Below the pieces are notes generated by a model, which did no database searches, had not been told where the DNA came from, and saw only the letters and a list, made by a program, of their open reading frames with translations. From contig NZ_CP117268.1 in NCBI RefSeq assembly GCF_007000325.2, positions 310,001 through 374,000 on the forward strand: DNA of 64,000 nucleotides. Reading direction: 5' to 3'. The DNA is from Rhizobium rhododendri. GTDB taxonomy: Bacteria; Pseudomonadota; Alphaproteobacteria; Rhizobiales; Rhizobiaceae. Position 1 is the first letter of the stretch. The number at the start of each line of letters is the position of its first letter. A program made the translations under genes and the position numbers. This document shows, piece after piece, positions 36,434 to 46,476 of the stretch.

Positions 36434-38383
36434 CTATGCGGCGGCCTCTCCCTCGCGTTCGCGAAACACCAGGTCCACCACATCTCCATTCGGGGCATAG
36501 CCGGAGACCAGCATCTTCAGGATGCTCTGGGCGAGCGGAATGTCATTTTCATCCAAAGCCTTCTCCAGCGCCGCCAGGCGTTCGGACAATTCCGGCCACC
36601 TGAGAAAATCCTCGCGAGCCCGCATGATGCGCGGATGCGGCGTCGGCTGCGGGTTGTCGCCGATCAGCAGTTCCTCGAAGAGTTTTTCGCCGGGACGCAG
36701 GCCGGTAATCCGCAACTCGATATCGCCCTCGGGATTATCGTCGTCCAGAACACTGAAGCCGGAGAGCTCGACCATACGGCGGGCGAGATCGACGATGCGG
36801 ACCGGTTCTCCCATGTCGAGCAGAAAGACATCCCCGCCCGAGGCCATGGCGCCGGCCTGGATGACCAGCTGCGAGGCTTCCGGGATTGTCATGAAATAGC
36901 GGGTGATCTCCGGATGGGTGAGCGTAACCGGGCCACCGTCACGGATCTGCTGGCGAAACAGCGGCACGACGGAACCCGATGAGCCCAGCACGTTGCCGAA
37001 GCGGACCATCGAAAAACTCGTGGTCGTGCCGCTGGTGACGCGATCAGCGTCGAGGGCCTGCAGTACCATCTCCGCCAGTCGCTTGCTCGCGCCCATGATA
37101 TTGGTCGGACGAACCGCCTTGTCCGTGCTGATGAGGACGAAATTCTCGACGCCAGCCTTTTGCGCCGCCGTGGCTGCGGCGACGGTCCCGGTGACGTTGT
37201 TCTTGATACCCTCGGCAGGGTTATATTCGACGAGCGGCACGTGCTTGTAGGCGGCAGCGTGATAGACGGTGCTGGGCTTCCACGCCGTCATGATCTGCTC
37301 CAGACGCGGCCCGTCGCGAACGGAGGCAAGAAAAGGGATGATGCGGATCTCGGCATCCTGGATCGCCAGCGCCGCCTTTTCCAGCTCGCCCAAAATGAGA
37401 TAGAGGCCGAATTCGTTCTGCTCTACCAGCAGCAGGCTGGAGGGGCGGTTCTTGACGATCTGGCGGCACAGCTCGCTGCCGATCGAGCCTCCAGCACCGG
37501 TCACCATGACGACCTTTCCGCGGATGTTGCGGTCGAGCAAAGCCTGGTCGGGCGCAATGACATCGCGGCCAAGAAGATCCTCGATATCGAGTTCACGCAA
37601 GTCTGAGACGGCCACACGTCCCTGCGCCAAGGCGGTCAGGTCGGGCATGGTGCGGACGGTGACGCGGGCCTTGCGAATCGCCTCCAGGATTTCGTTGCGG
37701 CGTTGCCTTGTGGCATTCGGCAGCGCCAGCAATACATCGCGTGTTTCGCCGGTAGCAACGAGTGCCGGCAGGTCGGCGGGATCGTAGATCGGCAGCCCGG
37801 CCATGATACTGCCATGCAGGTGCCTGTCATCGTCAAGAAAGCCTACGACATTTAGCTCCGAGCTATTGGACAGAGCTGCGGCGAGCTGCCTTCCGGAAGC
37901 ACCAGCGCCATAGATCAACACTTTTGCCAGCGAATTGCGGTTCAGAAGCCGCTGGTAAGCGTTGCCGAGCCAATAGCGTGTCCACATGCGCGACAGCCCG
38001 ACGGCGATCAGAAGCAGCAACGGCTGCAATATGCCGACGGTACGCGGCACGCCTGGAATGCTGATCGCGGTGAAGATCGTCATGAAGGCCAGGCCGTATA
38101 TCGCCACCGCCTTCACCACCGTCATGAACGCCGAGAGGCCGGCATAACGGAAAATCGCGCGGTAGAGCCCCAGCACGATGAAGATCGGGATCGCGAGCAG
38201 GAGCGAAACGAAGGCAGGGACCCATTCGACGCCCTCAAGGATTACCCACCCGTCAAGCCGCAGGCAATAGGCAAACCACACCGTAAGGACACAAAGGCTG
38301 GAGTCGACCAGGAGTGCAAAGGCGCGCTTTGTTACGCGCGGCAAAGCCAAAAAGGGCAGAACGAGCCGATCGGCAGATACCAT
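36434..38383 (-). CDS. CapD/FlaA1/WbpM-type nucleotide-sugar dehydratase/epimerase
   Basis: 649 residues from ATG 38383, chosen because GAGGAAA precedes it; the frame reaches a GTG at 38461 with no such site. Four membrane helices (about 22-140) are followed by a Rossmann-like domain (VLIYGAGASG near 155-164) and a short-chain dehydratase domain with VTGAGGSIGSE at 294-304. The catalytic pair is Met430/Lys434 (MGASK), the WbpM-type variant of YxxxK. The family makes keto-deoxy UDP-sugars for O-antigen or capsule. Confidence 0.92.
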   Translation of the reverse strand: MVSADRLVLPFLALPRVTKRAFALLVDSSLCVLTVWFAYCLRLDGWVILEGVEWVPAFVSLLLAIPIFIVLGLYRAIFRYAGLSAFMTVVKAVAIYGLAFMTIFTAISIPGVPRTVGILQPLLLLIAVGLSRMWTRYWLGNAYQRLLNRNSLAKVLIYGAGASGRQLAAALSNSSELNVVGFLDDDRHLHGSIMAGLPIYDPADLPALVATGETRDVLLALPNATRQRRNEILEAIRKARVTVRTMPDLTALAQGRVAVSDLRELDIEDLLGRDVIAPDQALLDRNIRGKVVMVTGAGGSIGSELCRQIVKNRPSSLLLVEQNEFGLYLILGELEKAALAIQDAEIRIIPFLASVRDGPRLEQIMTAWKPSTVYHAAAYKHVPLVEYNPAEGIKNNVTGTVAAATAAQKAGVENFVLISTDKAVRPTNIMGASKRLAEMVLQALDADRVTSGTTTSFSMVRFGNVLGSSGSVVPLFRQQIRDGGPVTLTHPEITRYFMTIPEASQLVIQAGAMASGGDVFLLDMGEPVRIVDLARRMVELSGFSVLDDDNPEGDIELRITGLRPGEKLFEELLIGDNPQPTPHPRIMRAREDFLRWPELSERLAALEKALDENDIPLAQSILKMLVSGYAPNGDVVDLVFREREGEAAA

Positions 38384-38750
38384 CAACAATTTCCTCAGGC
38401 GCCGGTCATCCCAGTCCGCAATTGCATTTCTTCCGGGCGTATTCACCCGTCTCCAGTACACCTAGTATGTCTTGCTGCTTCCGACAGCAAAAGGCAATTG
38501 CGCGAGACAGCCGCGCTGCGTCTTTCGCAACGCTATAGCGCAATTGCACCGATGATCCGGGGACGGGCAATAACCGGCGGTCACGACCAGGACATCAGGT
38601 GCGGCTTATTCCTACCTACTGCAGATGGTCCGGTCGGTGGAGCACGGGGATGCCATTTGCGACGGCACCGCCGCTGACACCTGCGCCGAAAGCCCGAATG
38701 GCGGACGCCCACAGTCCAAAGGCTTTGGCCTCAGCGGCAGCCGGGGACGG
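38384..38750. other. Intergenic stretch, nothing recognised
   Basis: It holds the likely promoter of the CapD-type gene and the 3' side of the resolvase-like gene. Open frames on the plus strand mirror neither family nor ribosome site. Confidence 0.4.
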
Positions 38751-39380
38751 TCATTCGTCCACCGGCTCGGTCTTTATGCGTTTTGCCATTCGCGCGATTG
38801 TGGAGTTCGAGCATCGGACCTTATTCCGCACGCTCTCCCAGGTCCTCCCACTTCGAAGCATCGCTATGATCTCGTCGTTGCGCCGCGTGTTCTCCGGACG
38901 GCCACGATAACCACCGGCCGCCTTGGTAGCGGCGATACCTTGACGCTGAAGCCAGCGCTTATTTTCTTGCGCTTTACGCGCAACGGTGGCCAGGACGTCG
39001 AGAAGGGTGCTGTTGATCGCCTGATTCATAGGTCCCCAGAGCTCAGTCGGTTCCGCCGATCCGAAAGCCCACGTTGTCGGCAGGTCCGGAGATACCACGA
39101 GAACACCACGGGCGTTGATTTCGGAGCGCAACTGATCCCAGGTTTCGACGTTCAGACGGGTAAGACGGTCCACTTGGGCGATCAGGAGGATGTCGCCGGG
39201 CTTGCAGACTGCCAATAGGTGGAAAAGGCCCGGACAGTTGTATGTCGCGCCGCCCTCGGTCTCGACGCTGGTGGTGGCAATCGTCCAGTTTCGTTCGCCA
39301 GCAAACTTTGCCAGCATCTCTTGGACGTCTGTCACCTCGTTTTTACCAATGTTTTTTTGCAGGTAGGCATGTATGGCCAT
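38751..39380 (-). CDS. Serine-recombinase (resolvase/invertase) family protein, catalytic serine absent
   Basis: 209 residues from ATG 39380. The resolvase fold is clear: AYLQKN near the start, GDILLIAQVDRLTRL near 75-90 and a C-terminal helix-turn-helix region (AAGGYRGRPENTRRNDEII, then SNSTIARM). The normal N-terminal motif YLRVS, which carries the serine nucleophile, reads YLQKN, and the arginine is also gone. The DRLSRL motif is kept as DRLTRL. Either the protein cannot recombine DNA or it acts only as a binder or regulator. Confidence 0.8.
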   Translation of the reverse strand: MAIHAYLQKNIGKNEVTDVQEMLAKFAGERNWTIATTSVETEGGATYNCPGLFHLLAVCKPGDILLIAQVDRLTRLNVETWDQLRSEINARGVLVVSPDLPTTWAFGSAEPTELWGPMNQAINSTLLDVLATVARKAQENKRWLQRQGIAATKAAGGYRGRPENTRRNDEIIAMLRSGRTWESVRNKVRCSNSTIARMAKRIKTEPVDE

Positions 39381-39938
39381 AAGACAGCTGCTCACGAGAT
39401 GCTATTTTTGAAATGTAGTATATTTTTGGTCTCAAGAACGGGCGTTTCCCCTTTGTGTGTGGGAATAATATTTCGGGTCAGAAAGATACGCAATGGCCAA
39501 GAGCGGTACGATATGCTTTTATTGTCATAATTAGACGTGAAAGAGAGACGTTTAATGCTTTGAGCGATAAGGTGGGATGCGCTGAAACCATATACTGTTC
39601 TTATGCCGCCGGTACAATCGCACCGTGCCTCCAAACAGGCAGCGTCGTGCTGTTCTGCGATGCATGGCGTGCGACCGCGCAGAGCGGCTTGGACTTTGGC
39701 TGCCGACACCGTTCCTGAGACAGCGCTGCAGAAATGTAGATGGGGAGGGTAGCGAGATATTGAGTGATTGATCACGAAGCGATCGACCATTCATCTAAAT
39801 GGCTTCGATCCGAGGCTGACTGGCGACGATCGGTCGGAGCTGGAGTTTCACGACAGGTCCGTGGTTCGTCATGGTTCGAGGCTAATGCCCGCCGCTTATG
39901 TCGTTGGAACGTCGACCGTGTCCTAGATAGGTCTGCCG
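39381..39938. other. Gene-free stretch
   Basis: 558 bp with an AT-rich part (39400-39480) next to the recombinase start. No coding region, repeat or RNA could be supported. Confidence 0.4.
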
Positions 39939-40140
39939 CTAGCGCTGCAAAATTACATCCAATTGTCGCGCGCTATCGGCGTCGATCACGAGGCCTGTTA
40001 TAAACCCAGCTTTCAAGATCGCGCGCGTGGCGTTCACCTTCGCAGTGCCCGCAGAGAGCAATATGATATCGCTTTTGAAAAGGTCCGAGAGGTTGGGTGC
40101 GCCCTGGCAAACGCATTGAGCCGCAGCCTCGCGAAATGGC
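39939..40140 (-). pseudogene. SorC/DeoR-type sugar-responsive regulator, C-terminal remnant
   Basis: The minus frame ends LLSAGTAKVNATRAILKAG, then FITGLVIDADSARQLDVIL and a stop at 39939. This is the C-terminal end of the SorC sugar-binding domain. The rest of the gene, including the helix-turn-helix, is missing: the sequence to its right belongs to a kinase remnant. Confidence 0.65.
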
Positions 40141-40220
40141 ACTCCACAACGAATTCTATCAGCAGTACCGGGTACACTATCCGGCGCTGAAATCGGTTCT
40201 CGAACAGGGAGGTACACGAC

Positions 40221-40228
<8 letters not shown>
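40136..40228 (+). pseudogene. FGGY carbohydrate kinase, C-terminal remnant
   Basis: About 30 codons on the plus strand (MALHNEFYQQYRVHYPALK, ending before TGA at 40226) look like the last helix of FGGY sugar kinases, which commonly ends in a run of this kind before the next gene. It overlaps the start of the SDR gene by 8 bp, as an intact operon would. Everything upstream of it is lost. Confidence 0.5.
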
Positions 40229-40990
<762 letters not shown>

Positions 40991-41148
40991 TCGCGCAGAC
41001 CTAAGAAAATTTAGGGCCATGGCCTGATGTTCCCAGTCACTGGATCGCTTCTGATCAATTGTTTAGAGCGGCGATAAGCACGGCGTCGACGGCTCGCATC
41101 CCATCAAGCGCTACGACCGTCACGTTCGATTTGGGAAGCCTAACTCCG

Positions 41149-41645
41149 CTATGAAAAGCCGGTGACGCGTCCGTGTTGATGCAACACGAGAGCCACTGCA
41201 CCAAGGACTGTGTCATCATTACCCAGAAACTTCCCATCCACGAAACGGGGTCTCGTTGTTTCAACCAGGTGGTCCGGCGGCTGGAGGGTGTGGCGCAAGA
41301 ACTGCGCTCCATCGGCGTCAGGAAGGCTTCGCCGATTGCGACCAGCTGGCCAACTATGACGAACAGTGGTGGGTTGAGGATGGCGGCAGCGATGCCCATA
41401 CCCCAGCCGGCCTTGTCCGCTGCATCGGCGATCAAGCGCCGCTATCCAAGCCGGCCATCCCTTGCGTGCTCGACAAATTCATCAATAGTGACGGGGTAGC
41501 CGTCAAATTCTTCAGCGTGCCGGACGAGTTGGTACCCGCCGACAAATGTCTGAAGACATGCGAGGCAGTGATGTCCAGACAGCAAGTCTGTTTTCTTATG
41601 CGAGCTGCGAGGTACGCGTCCCGCCAAAACGATCCGCTGCCGCAA
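41149..41645 (-). pseudogene. ROK-family regulator/kinase, decayed
   Basis: The minus strand reads DLLSGHHCLACLQTFVGGY (the degraded zinc-site region), DEFVEHARDGRLG, a stop, then RRLIADAADKAGWGMG and AILNPPLFVIVGQLV, and, after a frameshift, FLGNDDTVLGAVALVL and a stop at 41149. These are successive C-terminal parts of ROK proteins. At least one stop and one frameshift break it. Confidence 0.7.
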
Positions 41646-42155
41646 TCCGCGCGATGTTACACCACCGTCGGAAAGTTTGTTGCCTGATTTGAAGCGATGT
41701 TTTCAGCGATCGGCCGCCCGTCCATCCCGCCGAAATAGCTACTGCGTGCGCTGTTGTTTCAGGCTTCCCACACGATCCGCTCAGAGCGCTAGCTCATAGA
41801 GTAGATGGAGGATAACCTGCTGTTTAGATGATTGAACGGCATGTCGATTGACGCGCCGAGCTGGGCCGTCATCGTGTTTGCAAGAACCGTGAACGCTTGT
41901 TGGTGGGCGACATCGCCGCCAAATTTCTGGCTGCCTTGTCAGCCAGCCGCGGGTCAGTGCTGCTGTCGAACGAGTGACAGCTGGAACAACGCACAATGAC
42001 ACAACTTAAAGACTGAGTCGGGCCGGGCCTTTTCGGGGCGTTAAGGTGGCGTCCCTTTGCTTCACTATTGGTTTTCGCCTCGGTGCAGTAAGAGCGATCT
42101 TGTCAGAATGTCGTCACGAAACATATTTCTCCAGACCACCACGGAGAACCAAATA
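41646..42155. other. Stretch between ROK remnant and Crp/Fnr gene
   Basis: No intact gene. A minus-strand frame near 41940-42000 includes CSSCH, reminiscent of a cytochrome c haem site, but it is too short to assign. The AT-rich part before 42156 probably holds the promoter of the regulator. Confidence 0.35.
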
Positions 42156-42848
42156 ATGTTCAATCGTCTGATAGCCTTAATGGAAGAGCCGGACAGGAAA
42201 AGATTAGTCGCCAACTTCGAGCCAGTCGAACTCCCCAGGTTGTTCGAGATGGCGGAACCGAATAAAGCGGCAGAATACAGCTTTTTTCTGGAGTCGGGAA
42301 TTGGATCTGTGGTGGCCGTCTCGCCAGCTGGACATGAGGTCGAAGTTGCGATCTTCGGCCGGGAAGGCATGTCGCCACCAAATAGTCTATTCGAGGACGA
42401 CCAGGCCCCGTTCAAGGTCTTCATGCAGGTGGAGGGCAAGGGCAATCGAATATTGAACGACCATCTCTTTGAGGCGCTCGCCGCGAGTAGGGCACTTCGA
42501 AAGATTTTGAGTCGATACGCGCAGGCCCTTTTCGTCCAGACCAGTTTCACCGCACTGTCAAATACGACGCATTCCGTCGAAAGGCGGCTCGCTCGATGGC
42601 TTTTGATGGTGCATGACAGGACGGCTGGAAACGAGCTGCCTGTGACACACGAATTCCTAGGCGCAATGCTGAACGTAAGGCGGCAGAGCGTGACGACGTC
42701 TCTCCATCAGCTTGAGGGTGATCGCCTGGTCTACAGTTCGCGAGGCCTCGTAACGATCCGGGACCGCAAACGGCTTGAGGCGTTCGCAGGTGAGGCATAC
42801 GGCCTTGCTGAGACCGAATTCTGTCGCTTGATAGGATCGATGGGCTAG
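42156..42848 (+). CDS. Crp/Fnr-family transcriptional regulator
   Basis: 230 residues from ATG 42156, which follows GGAGA; upstream in-frame codons lack one. A cyclic-nucleotide-binding-like domain (residues about 25-115, with SFFLESGIGSVVA and EVEVAIFGREGM) is followed by a Crp-type helix-turn-helix: HSVERRLARWLLMVHD, LPVTHEFLGAMLNVRRQSV. There are no Fnr-type N-terminal cysteines, so it is not an iron-sulfur oxygen sensor. Rhizobial genomes hold many such genes with unknown signals. Confidence 0.88.
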   Translation: MFNRLIALMEEPDRKRLVANFEPVELPRLFEMAEPNKAAEYSFFLESGIGSVVAVSPAGHEVEVAIFGREGMSPPNSLFEDDQAPFKVFMQVEGKGNRILNDHLFEALAASRALRKILSRYAQALFVQTSFTALSNTTHSVERRLARWLLMVHDRTAGNELPVTHEFLGAMLNVRRQSVTTSLHQLEGDRLVYSSRGLVTIRDRKRLEAFAGEAYGLAETEFCRLIGSMG

Positions 42849-43084
42849 CAACCCTACTCCACGATCAGCACTTTTCCACATTCCCGGCGCCTCTGTCCGC
42901 GGGCGGACGAACGGTTGCATCGGGCCTTCGTTGCGCTACGATCAAATGGTGACCGATGCAGGGGTGGAAAATGCGCCCAGATCCGTCCCGCGACCAAATA
43001 GAATTTGGCTTTCTAGATGTCGAAACACTGCAGGAGTGCCTTGAAGGATTTCTTTCCGGCGGTTGGTCTCGCGAGGCAGCAGGT

Positions 43085-43258
43085 AAAGAAGCCTCCAGCG
43101 TCAAGCTGAAGGTAGACGATCCCGGGAATGGTGGTCATTCCGCCCATCGACGTCACGTTGACGACAAAGCCACTAAGCCGTCAGCGAAAATGAGGCAGGA
43201 ACGCCTTGGTGACTGAAACGGCACCGAAGACATTGACTTGGAACTGACGCGGCATTTC
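43085..43258 (-). pseudogene. SDR fragment
   Basis: Minus-strand reading gives QFQVNVFGAVSVTKAFLPHF, a stop, then SGFVVNVTSMGGMTTIPG, the central part of a short-chain dehydrogenase (N-box to Ser region). Both ends are missing and an in-frame stop interrupts it. Confidence 0.65.
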
Positions 43259-43500
43259 TACACAAGGCGATTCTTTAAGTGCTTCCTCACGGTCATATCC
43301 TGCAGCGACAGTCTGCCGGTTAGGAAGCCCCAAGGCTCAGGTCGATTGAGCGCATAGCCCTGCAAGACATCGACACCAAGATCGCGCAAGACATCAGCAT
43401 GTTTAGGTGTTTCCGCGCCCTCCGCGACAACTTCAATCATAAGTGCGCGGGCGGATGGTATCGATCATTGCCAGGGAGAAACGTTCCTCTGCCGAGACGG
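43258..43500 (-). pseudogene. EAL-domain (c-di-GMP phosphodiesterase) C-terminal fragment
   Basis: The minus frame from 43440 reads VVAEGAETPKHADVLRDLG, then VDVLQGYALNRPEP, the last conserved part of EAL domains. Just upstream the matching FSLAMIDTIRP lies in another frame, so a frameshift separates the pieces. The fragment abuts the SDR fragment, showing a recombination joint near 43258. Confidence 0.7.
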
Positions 43501-43675
43501 CTCCGTTAACCGTGTCACCAAAAGGCGAGCAGGGCTTGGCTGAGGGCAAAATTCCACGAACTACAGTGGCCTTCCGTTTCGCGTGGCGGTTTTTTGATTC
43601 GCAGACATGAGGCACTTGTCTTGGATACTCACACCACAACGGGTATATCCGAAAACGAAGTCTGGGCCGCATTTC

Positions 43676-44959
43676 TCATTCGCCAAGCCTTGGGGCGCGG
43701 CCGTAGCCGTCGAAGGCATAGCCGTTGAGGATCTGGCGCCCCTCAAAAAAACGTCGCTCAATTGCCGTCATGCCAGCCTCCTCGCAGATTATTTGCCAGT
43801 TGGCGATGATTGCGGCGATCTGATCATCGATAATCGTGCGAGCTTGCGCCTTTGATAGCAAAAACGACGGCGCGACAGCCAAGACGTTCATCAACTTCGC
43901 AGCGCGACTTCCTCCAGAGACGATCATTGCTTGATTGGCTTCTGGTGTTCCCCGGCGTTGCGGGGCGATATCATATGCGGGCGTCAAGTTGAGTGTCTTC
44001 CCATCCCAGAAGGCTGCATGATTTCTTGCATGGTCATCGGTGTTTCCAACGAGAATGTTGAAGCAAAGTCTCGAGAAAAGTTCGGTCAGGTTTTCCAATG
44101 GATCGGAAAACCGAGCTCGAATGATCTCCGCGAGCATCTGATACGAGATATGATGGGCAGCGAGTTCATTCTCCTGTGTCCATGTCAGGGCGGAGACCAT
44201 TGCACGCCTCCGCCATGACGTTTCGACGGAAATGCGGTCGAACCGTTCGACGAGAAGGACATCGCGATCCAAGACTCTATCTATTTCTACCGGCGCCACG
44301 GACATACCAGCACATGCTGCCAGGCGCATGGTTGCAAATTCCGCCTTGACCATCGCGAATGTGTCATTCGTGGCCGAGAATTTAGCGATCAGCTTCCTTG
44401 GTTTCCCCGCCTGGTGGTCGCTGATGAGCGCCTTTGGGCGCGCACCGCCGATCGAGCTGCCATGAAGGATGGCACGGTGCAAGCCTTCGGGGACCGGTTC
44501 CCCGGCTTCCACCTTATCGGCGAAACTCTGCAACTCCGTCAGCGTCGCATGGTCACCCTCGCGAGCAATGTGCTCCGTCGCACTCTCCTGAAAATCCAGC
44601 GCACCGATTCTGTCTGAACCGGAATGGCGCATGAATGTCATCTCGCCGAAGGCGTCCTCGTCGATCGCGTCCTGCTTCAGTCCCGACAATTCATTGACTA
44701 TAACGCGCCGGCCCCATCGGTCAGGCTATGCGTCGCGCAGGGATGGTGCGAGAAAATGATCGGCCGGAGGTTCGATGACGCCCGCGCCGAGCGGCAGGTC
44801 GAGATCAAAAATGGCGATTGCCTTTTTTCTCTCCAGGTAGCTGCGACCATAGTTGAAGAAATAGCGATCCCTCTCACGGACTACGCGCCCCACGACGACT
44901 GGCTCGATTTCTCCCGGCAACCATATCCAGACGTAAAGTTCGCTGGGATCAGAAATCAT
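43676..44959 (-). pseudogene. hipA: HipA-type Ser/Thr kinase toxin, interrupted by one amber codon
   Basis: From ATG 44959 the frame gives the N-terminal subdomain (LYVWIWLPGEIEPVVVG) and stops at TAG 44726-44728. The same frame continues directly with PDRWGRRVIVNELSG, then GGARPKA (nucleotide loop), DVLLVERFDR, the catalytic NTDDHARNH and AYDIAP to a stop at 43676. In the intact paralogue at 57073 the matching position reads AMPDRWGER, so only a single sense codon is lost. It is downstream of and overlaps its hipB partner by 11 bp. Loss of the toxin by a point mutation is likely. Confidence 0.85.
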
Positions 44960-45290
44960 CTTTCAGCTCCGGCTTTTGATGTCGGACACGTGCTGGCAGA
45001 AGCTCGAGTTTTGTCTTAGTTTCCGAAAGCCGGGCTTTCGTCTCAAAGGGGCCTCCGAACAAGGCCAACCCAACCATCGTCGCTGCTTCGAAGATGTATC
45101 CGACTGCAACGGTTGGCTTGCCGGCTTCGATCGCGCGGATCGTCAGCCGCGAACATCCGGTTCGTTTGGCGAGATCGGCCTCTGTCCAGCCGCGAAGCTT
45201 TCGAGCTGCCTGAATCTCGGACGCAAGCAATTGCAACGCTGATCGACTCGTTAGCGAAAGTGACAAAAAGGAATTCGCATTCTCTGCCAT
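44949..45290 (-). CDS. hipB: HipB-type antitoxin (XRE helix-turn-helix)
   Basis: 113 residues from ATG 45290 (a GTG at 45299 is the alternative; neither has a strong ribosome site). One XRE domain at about 30-85: IQAARKLRGWTEADLAKRTG, CSRLTIRAIEAGKPTV, then VGYIFEAATMVGL. As HipB it would neutralise HipA and repress the pair. Its partner is broken, so it now stands alone as a repressor. Confidence 0.82.
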   Translation of the reverse strand: MAENANSFLSLSLTSRSALQLLASEIQAARKLRGWTEADLAKRTGCSRLTIRAIEAGKPTVAVGYIFEAATMVGLALFGGPFETKARLSETKTKLELLPARVRHQKPELKDDF

Positions 45291-45310
45291 GGCATACACA
45301 AGTGACGTTA

Positions 45311-45328
45311 ATATCTACTTTAGGATAT
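45311..45328. promoter_or_regulatory. Palindrome in the hipBA promoter, HipB-operator-like
   Basis: ATATC and GATAT flank eight bases just 20 bp upstream of the hipB start; the core TATCT-N6-GGATA is close to the E. coli HipB operator TATCC-N8-GGATA. Probable autoregulatory site. Confidence 0.5.
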
Positions 45329-45364
45329 ATCACATCGGAGAATAATGGCAAATATGCCGGCAGT

Positions 45365-45417
45365 TTTGTCTATTTTAGAAGCTATTGTAAACGACAATGT
45401 CTACTAAAATAGACAAA
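45365..45417. repeat. Perfect 14-bp inverted repeat upstream of hipBA
   Basis: TTTGTCTATTTTAG at 45365-45378 is exactly complementary in reverse to 45404-45417, with 25 bases between them that hold a smaller dyad (ATTGT..ACAAT). It could be an operator pair, a terminator-like hairpin or a recombination site. Confidence 0.6.
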
Positions 45418-45434
45418 CATTGAGATGGCGGTCA

Positions 45435-45593
45435 ATGGGCGCCAAGACAGACGTGAATGTGGTGCATTTCGCTGAATTGCCAACCGAAGAACGTACATCG
45501 CGTGAGTACGGGACACCCCTGGACGAGAGTTTCATACACCGCTTCTTGAAAGCAACCGCGGCCCCGGCCAAAAACCGACAATGTTTCAGTTGA
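45435..45593 (+). CDS. Possible small ORF or N-terminal gene fragment (52 residues)
   Basis: ATG 45435 has GGCGG before it; the frame MGAKTDVNVVHFAELPTEER, then YGTPLDESFIHRFLKA has coding-like composition. No family recognised; it could be the start of a truncated enzyme gene. Confidence 0.25.
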   Translation: MGAKTDVNVVHFAELPTEERTSREYGTPLDESFIHRFLKATAAPAKNRQCFS

Positions 45594-45785
45594 CATCCGT
45601 AGCTGCATACAAATCAAGCTGCGCCGTCGTCGCCAGTCAAAGCAATCGGTGCAACTTTAACTGCCTGCAGCTCCTGTTAAGCCGGTTGCATCCCAACGTT
45701 GCACCATTAAGAGTTTACGCATAAATTGTAGTACAGATCAACGTATCCGGTGAACCGTATGAGTGCTTTTTTAAGGGCTTGTGGT

Positions 45786-46379
45786 TCATTCAAAGACATC
45801 GGCCACCTTGCATGTAATTGGCGGGTCGGATCGATTCTTTAGATTGCTGTACCACATCGAAAACTGCCCTAACGATATTACCTCGGCTGTCATCCAGACC
45901 GGCGGGTGTTCAGGATCGTCATATCTATTCTTATAATGGAGGATGAAAGTGTCCTTCGACCTACGCAGATCCTCAATTAGCTTCAAGAAGGCCTGAGCAT
46001 ATCGGTCTGCTCGGTGATAGAGGCCAGGATCAAGATAGCTGTGCGGCCCGTATTTCATCGCGACGTGATGCGCCCAACCGCCTCGCAAAGACACTTCGAT
46101 TCTCTCGATCGCATCCATCACGAGTAGTCGAAGGCGCCTATCGAGAATGTGTATCTCCAACACATCGTCGAAGGATGTTGTATATCAAAACCTATGTTCG
46201 CCAGTCGCGTGTGGGATACCCTCGAACGGAAGCCAGTAGTACCGTAGCGGGTAGTAGCTTATGTGCTGGAGCAATGGGCTGCGTCGCCTAGATCCGGAAC
46301 GGCCATTCCCCTTGCTTCGAGCCAGGCAATTTGATCGGGAATAGAAACGGATGGCTTTTAAAACTTCATACCATCTCAT
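45786..46379 (-). pseudogene. Abi_2 (AbiD/AbiF-like) abortive-infection protein, decayed
   Basis: Minus-strand pieces in order: SIPDQIAWLEARGMAVPD in one frame, LQHISYYPLRYYWLPFEG in the next, TGEHRF, an in-frame TGA at 46183-46185, then [36 protein letters not shown] and GPHSYLDP. This is the Abi_2 order (YYRL.YW.PF, FD..L, IERIEV.LR). At least one frameshift and one stop inactivate it, and the C-terminal third is missing after 45786. It sat beside hipBA, a typical defence/toxin neighbourhood. Confidence 0.75.
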
Positions 46380-46380
46380 A

Positions 46381-46464
46381 GGCGGATTCGAAACCGCCAG
46401 AAAACAAAAAACCCGCTGGGGTGCGAAGTTTCGAAACCGAGGTTCCGTCCGAGGCGTAGCGGGT
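46381..46464 (-). terminator. Double hairpin with T run (minus strand)
   Basis: On the minus strand ACCCGCT (46464-46458) pairs with AGCGGGT (46417-46411), followed at once by TTTTTTGTTTT: a good intrinsic terminator. The loop carries GTTTCGAAAC, and a second stem (GGCGG..CCGCC, 9/10 match) follows at 46381-46400. No upstream gene is recognised, only a 36-codon frame (46476-46366) that runs through it. Confidence 0.45.
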
Positions 46465-46476
46465 GTTGTTGATCAT

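Noticed and set aside
42956..43216. 86-codon plus-strand ORF
   Set aside because: It lies antisense to an SDR remnant and has no family resemblance.
46381..46464. CRISPR-like or tRNA structure
   Set aside because: Only two unequal hairpins, no repeated units or cloverleaf; better explained as a terminator.
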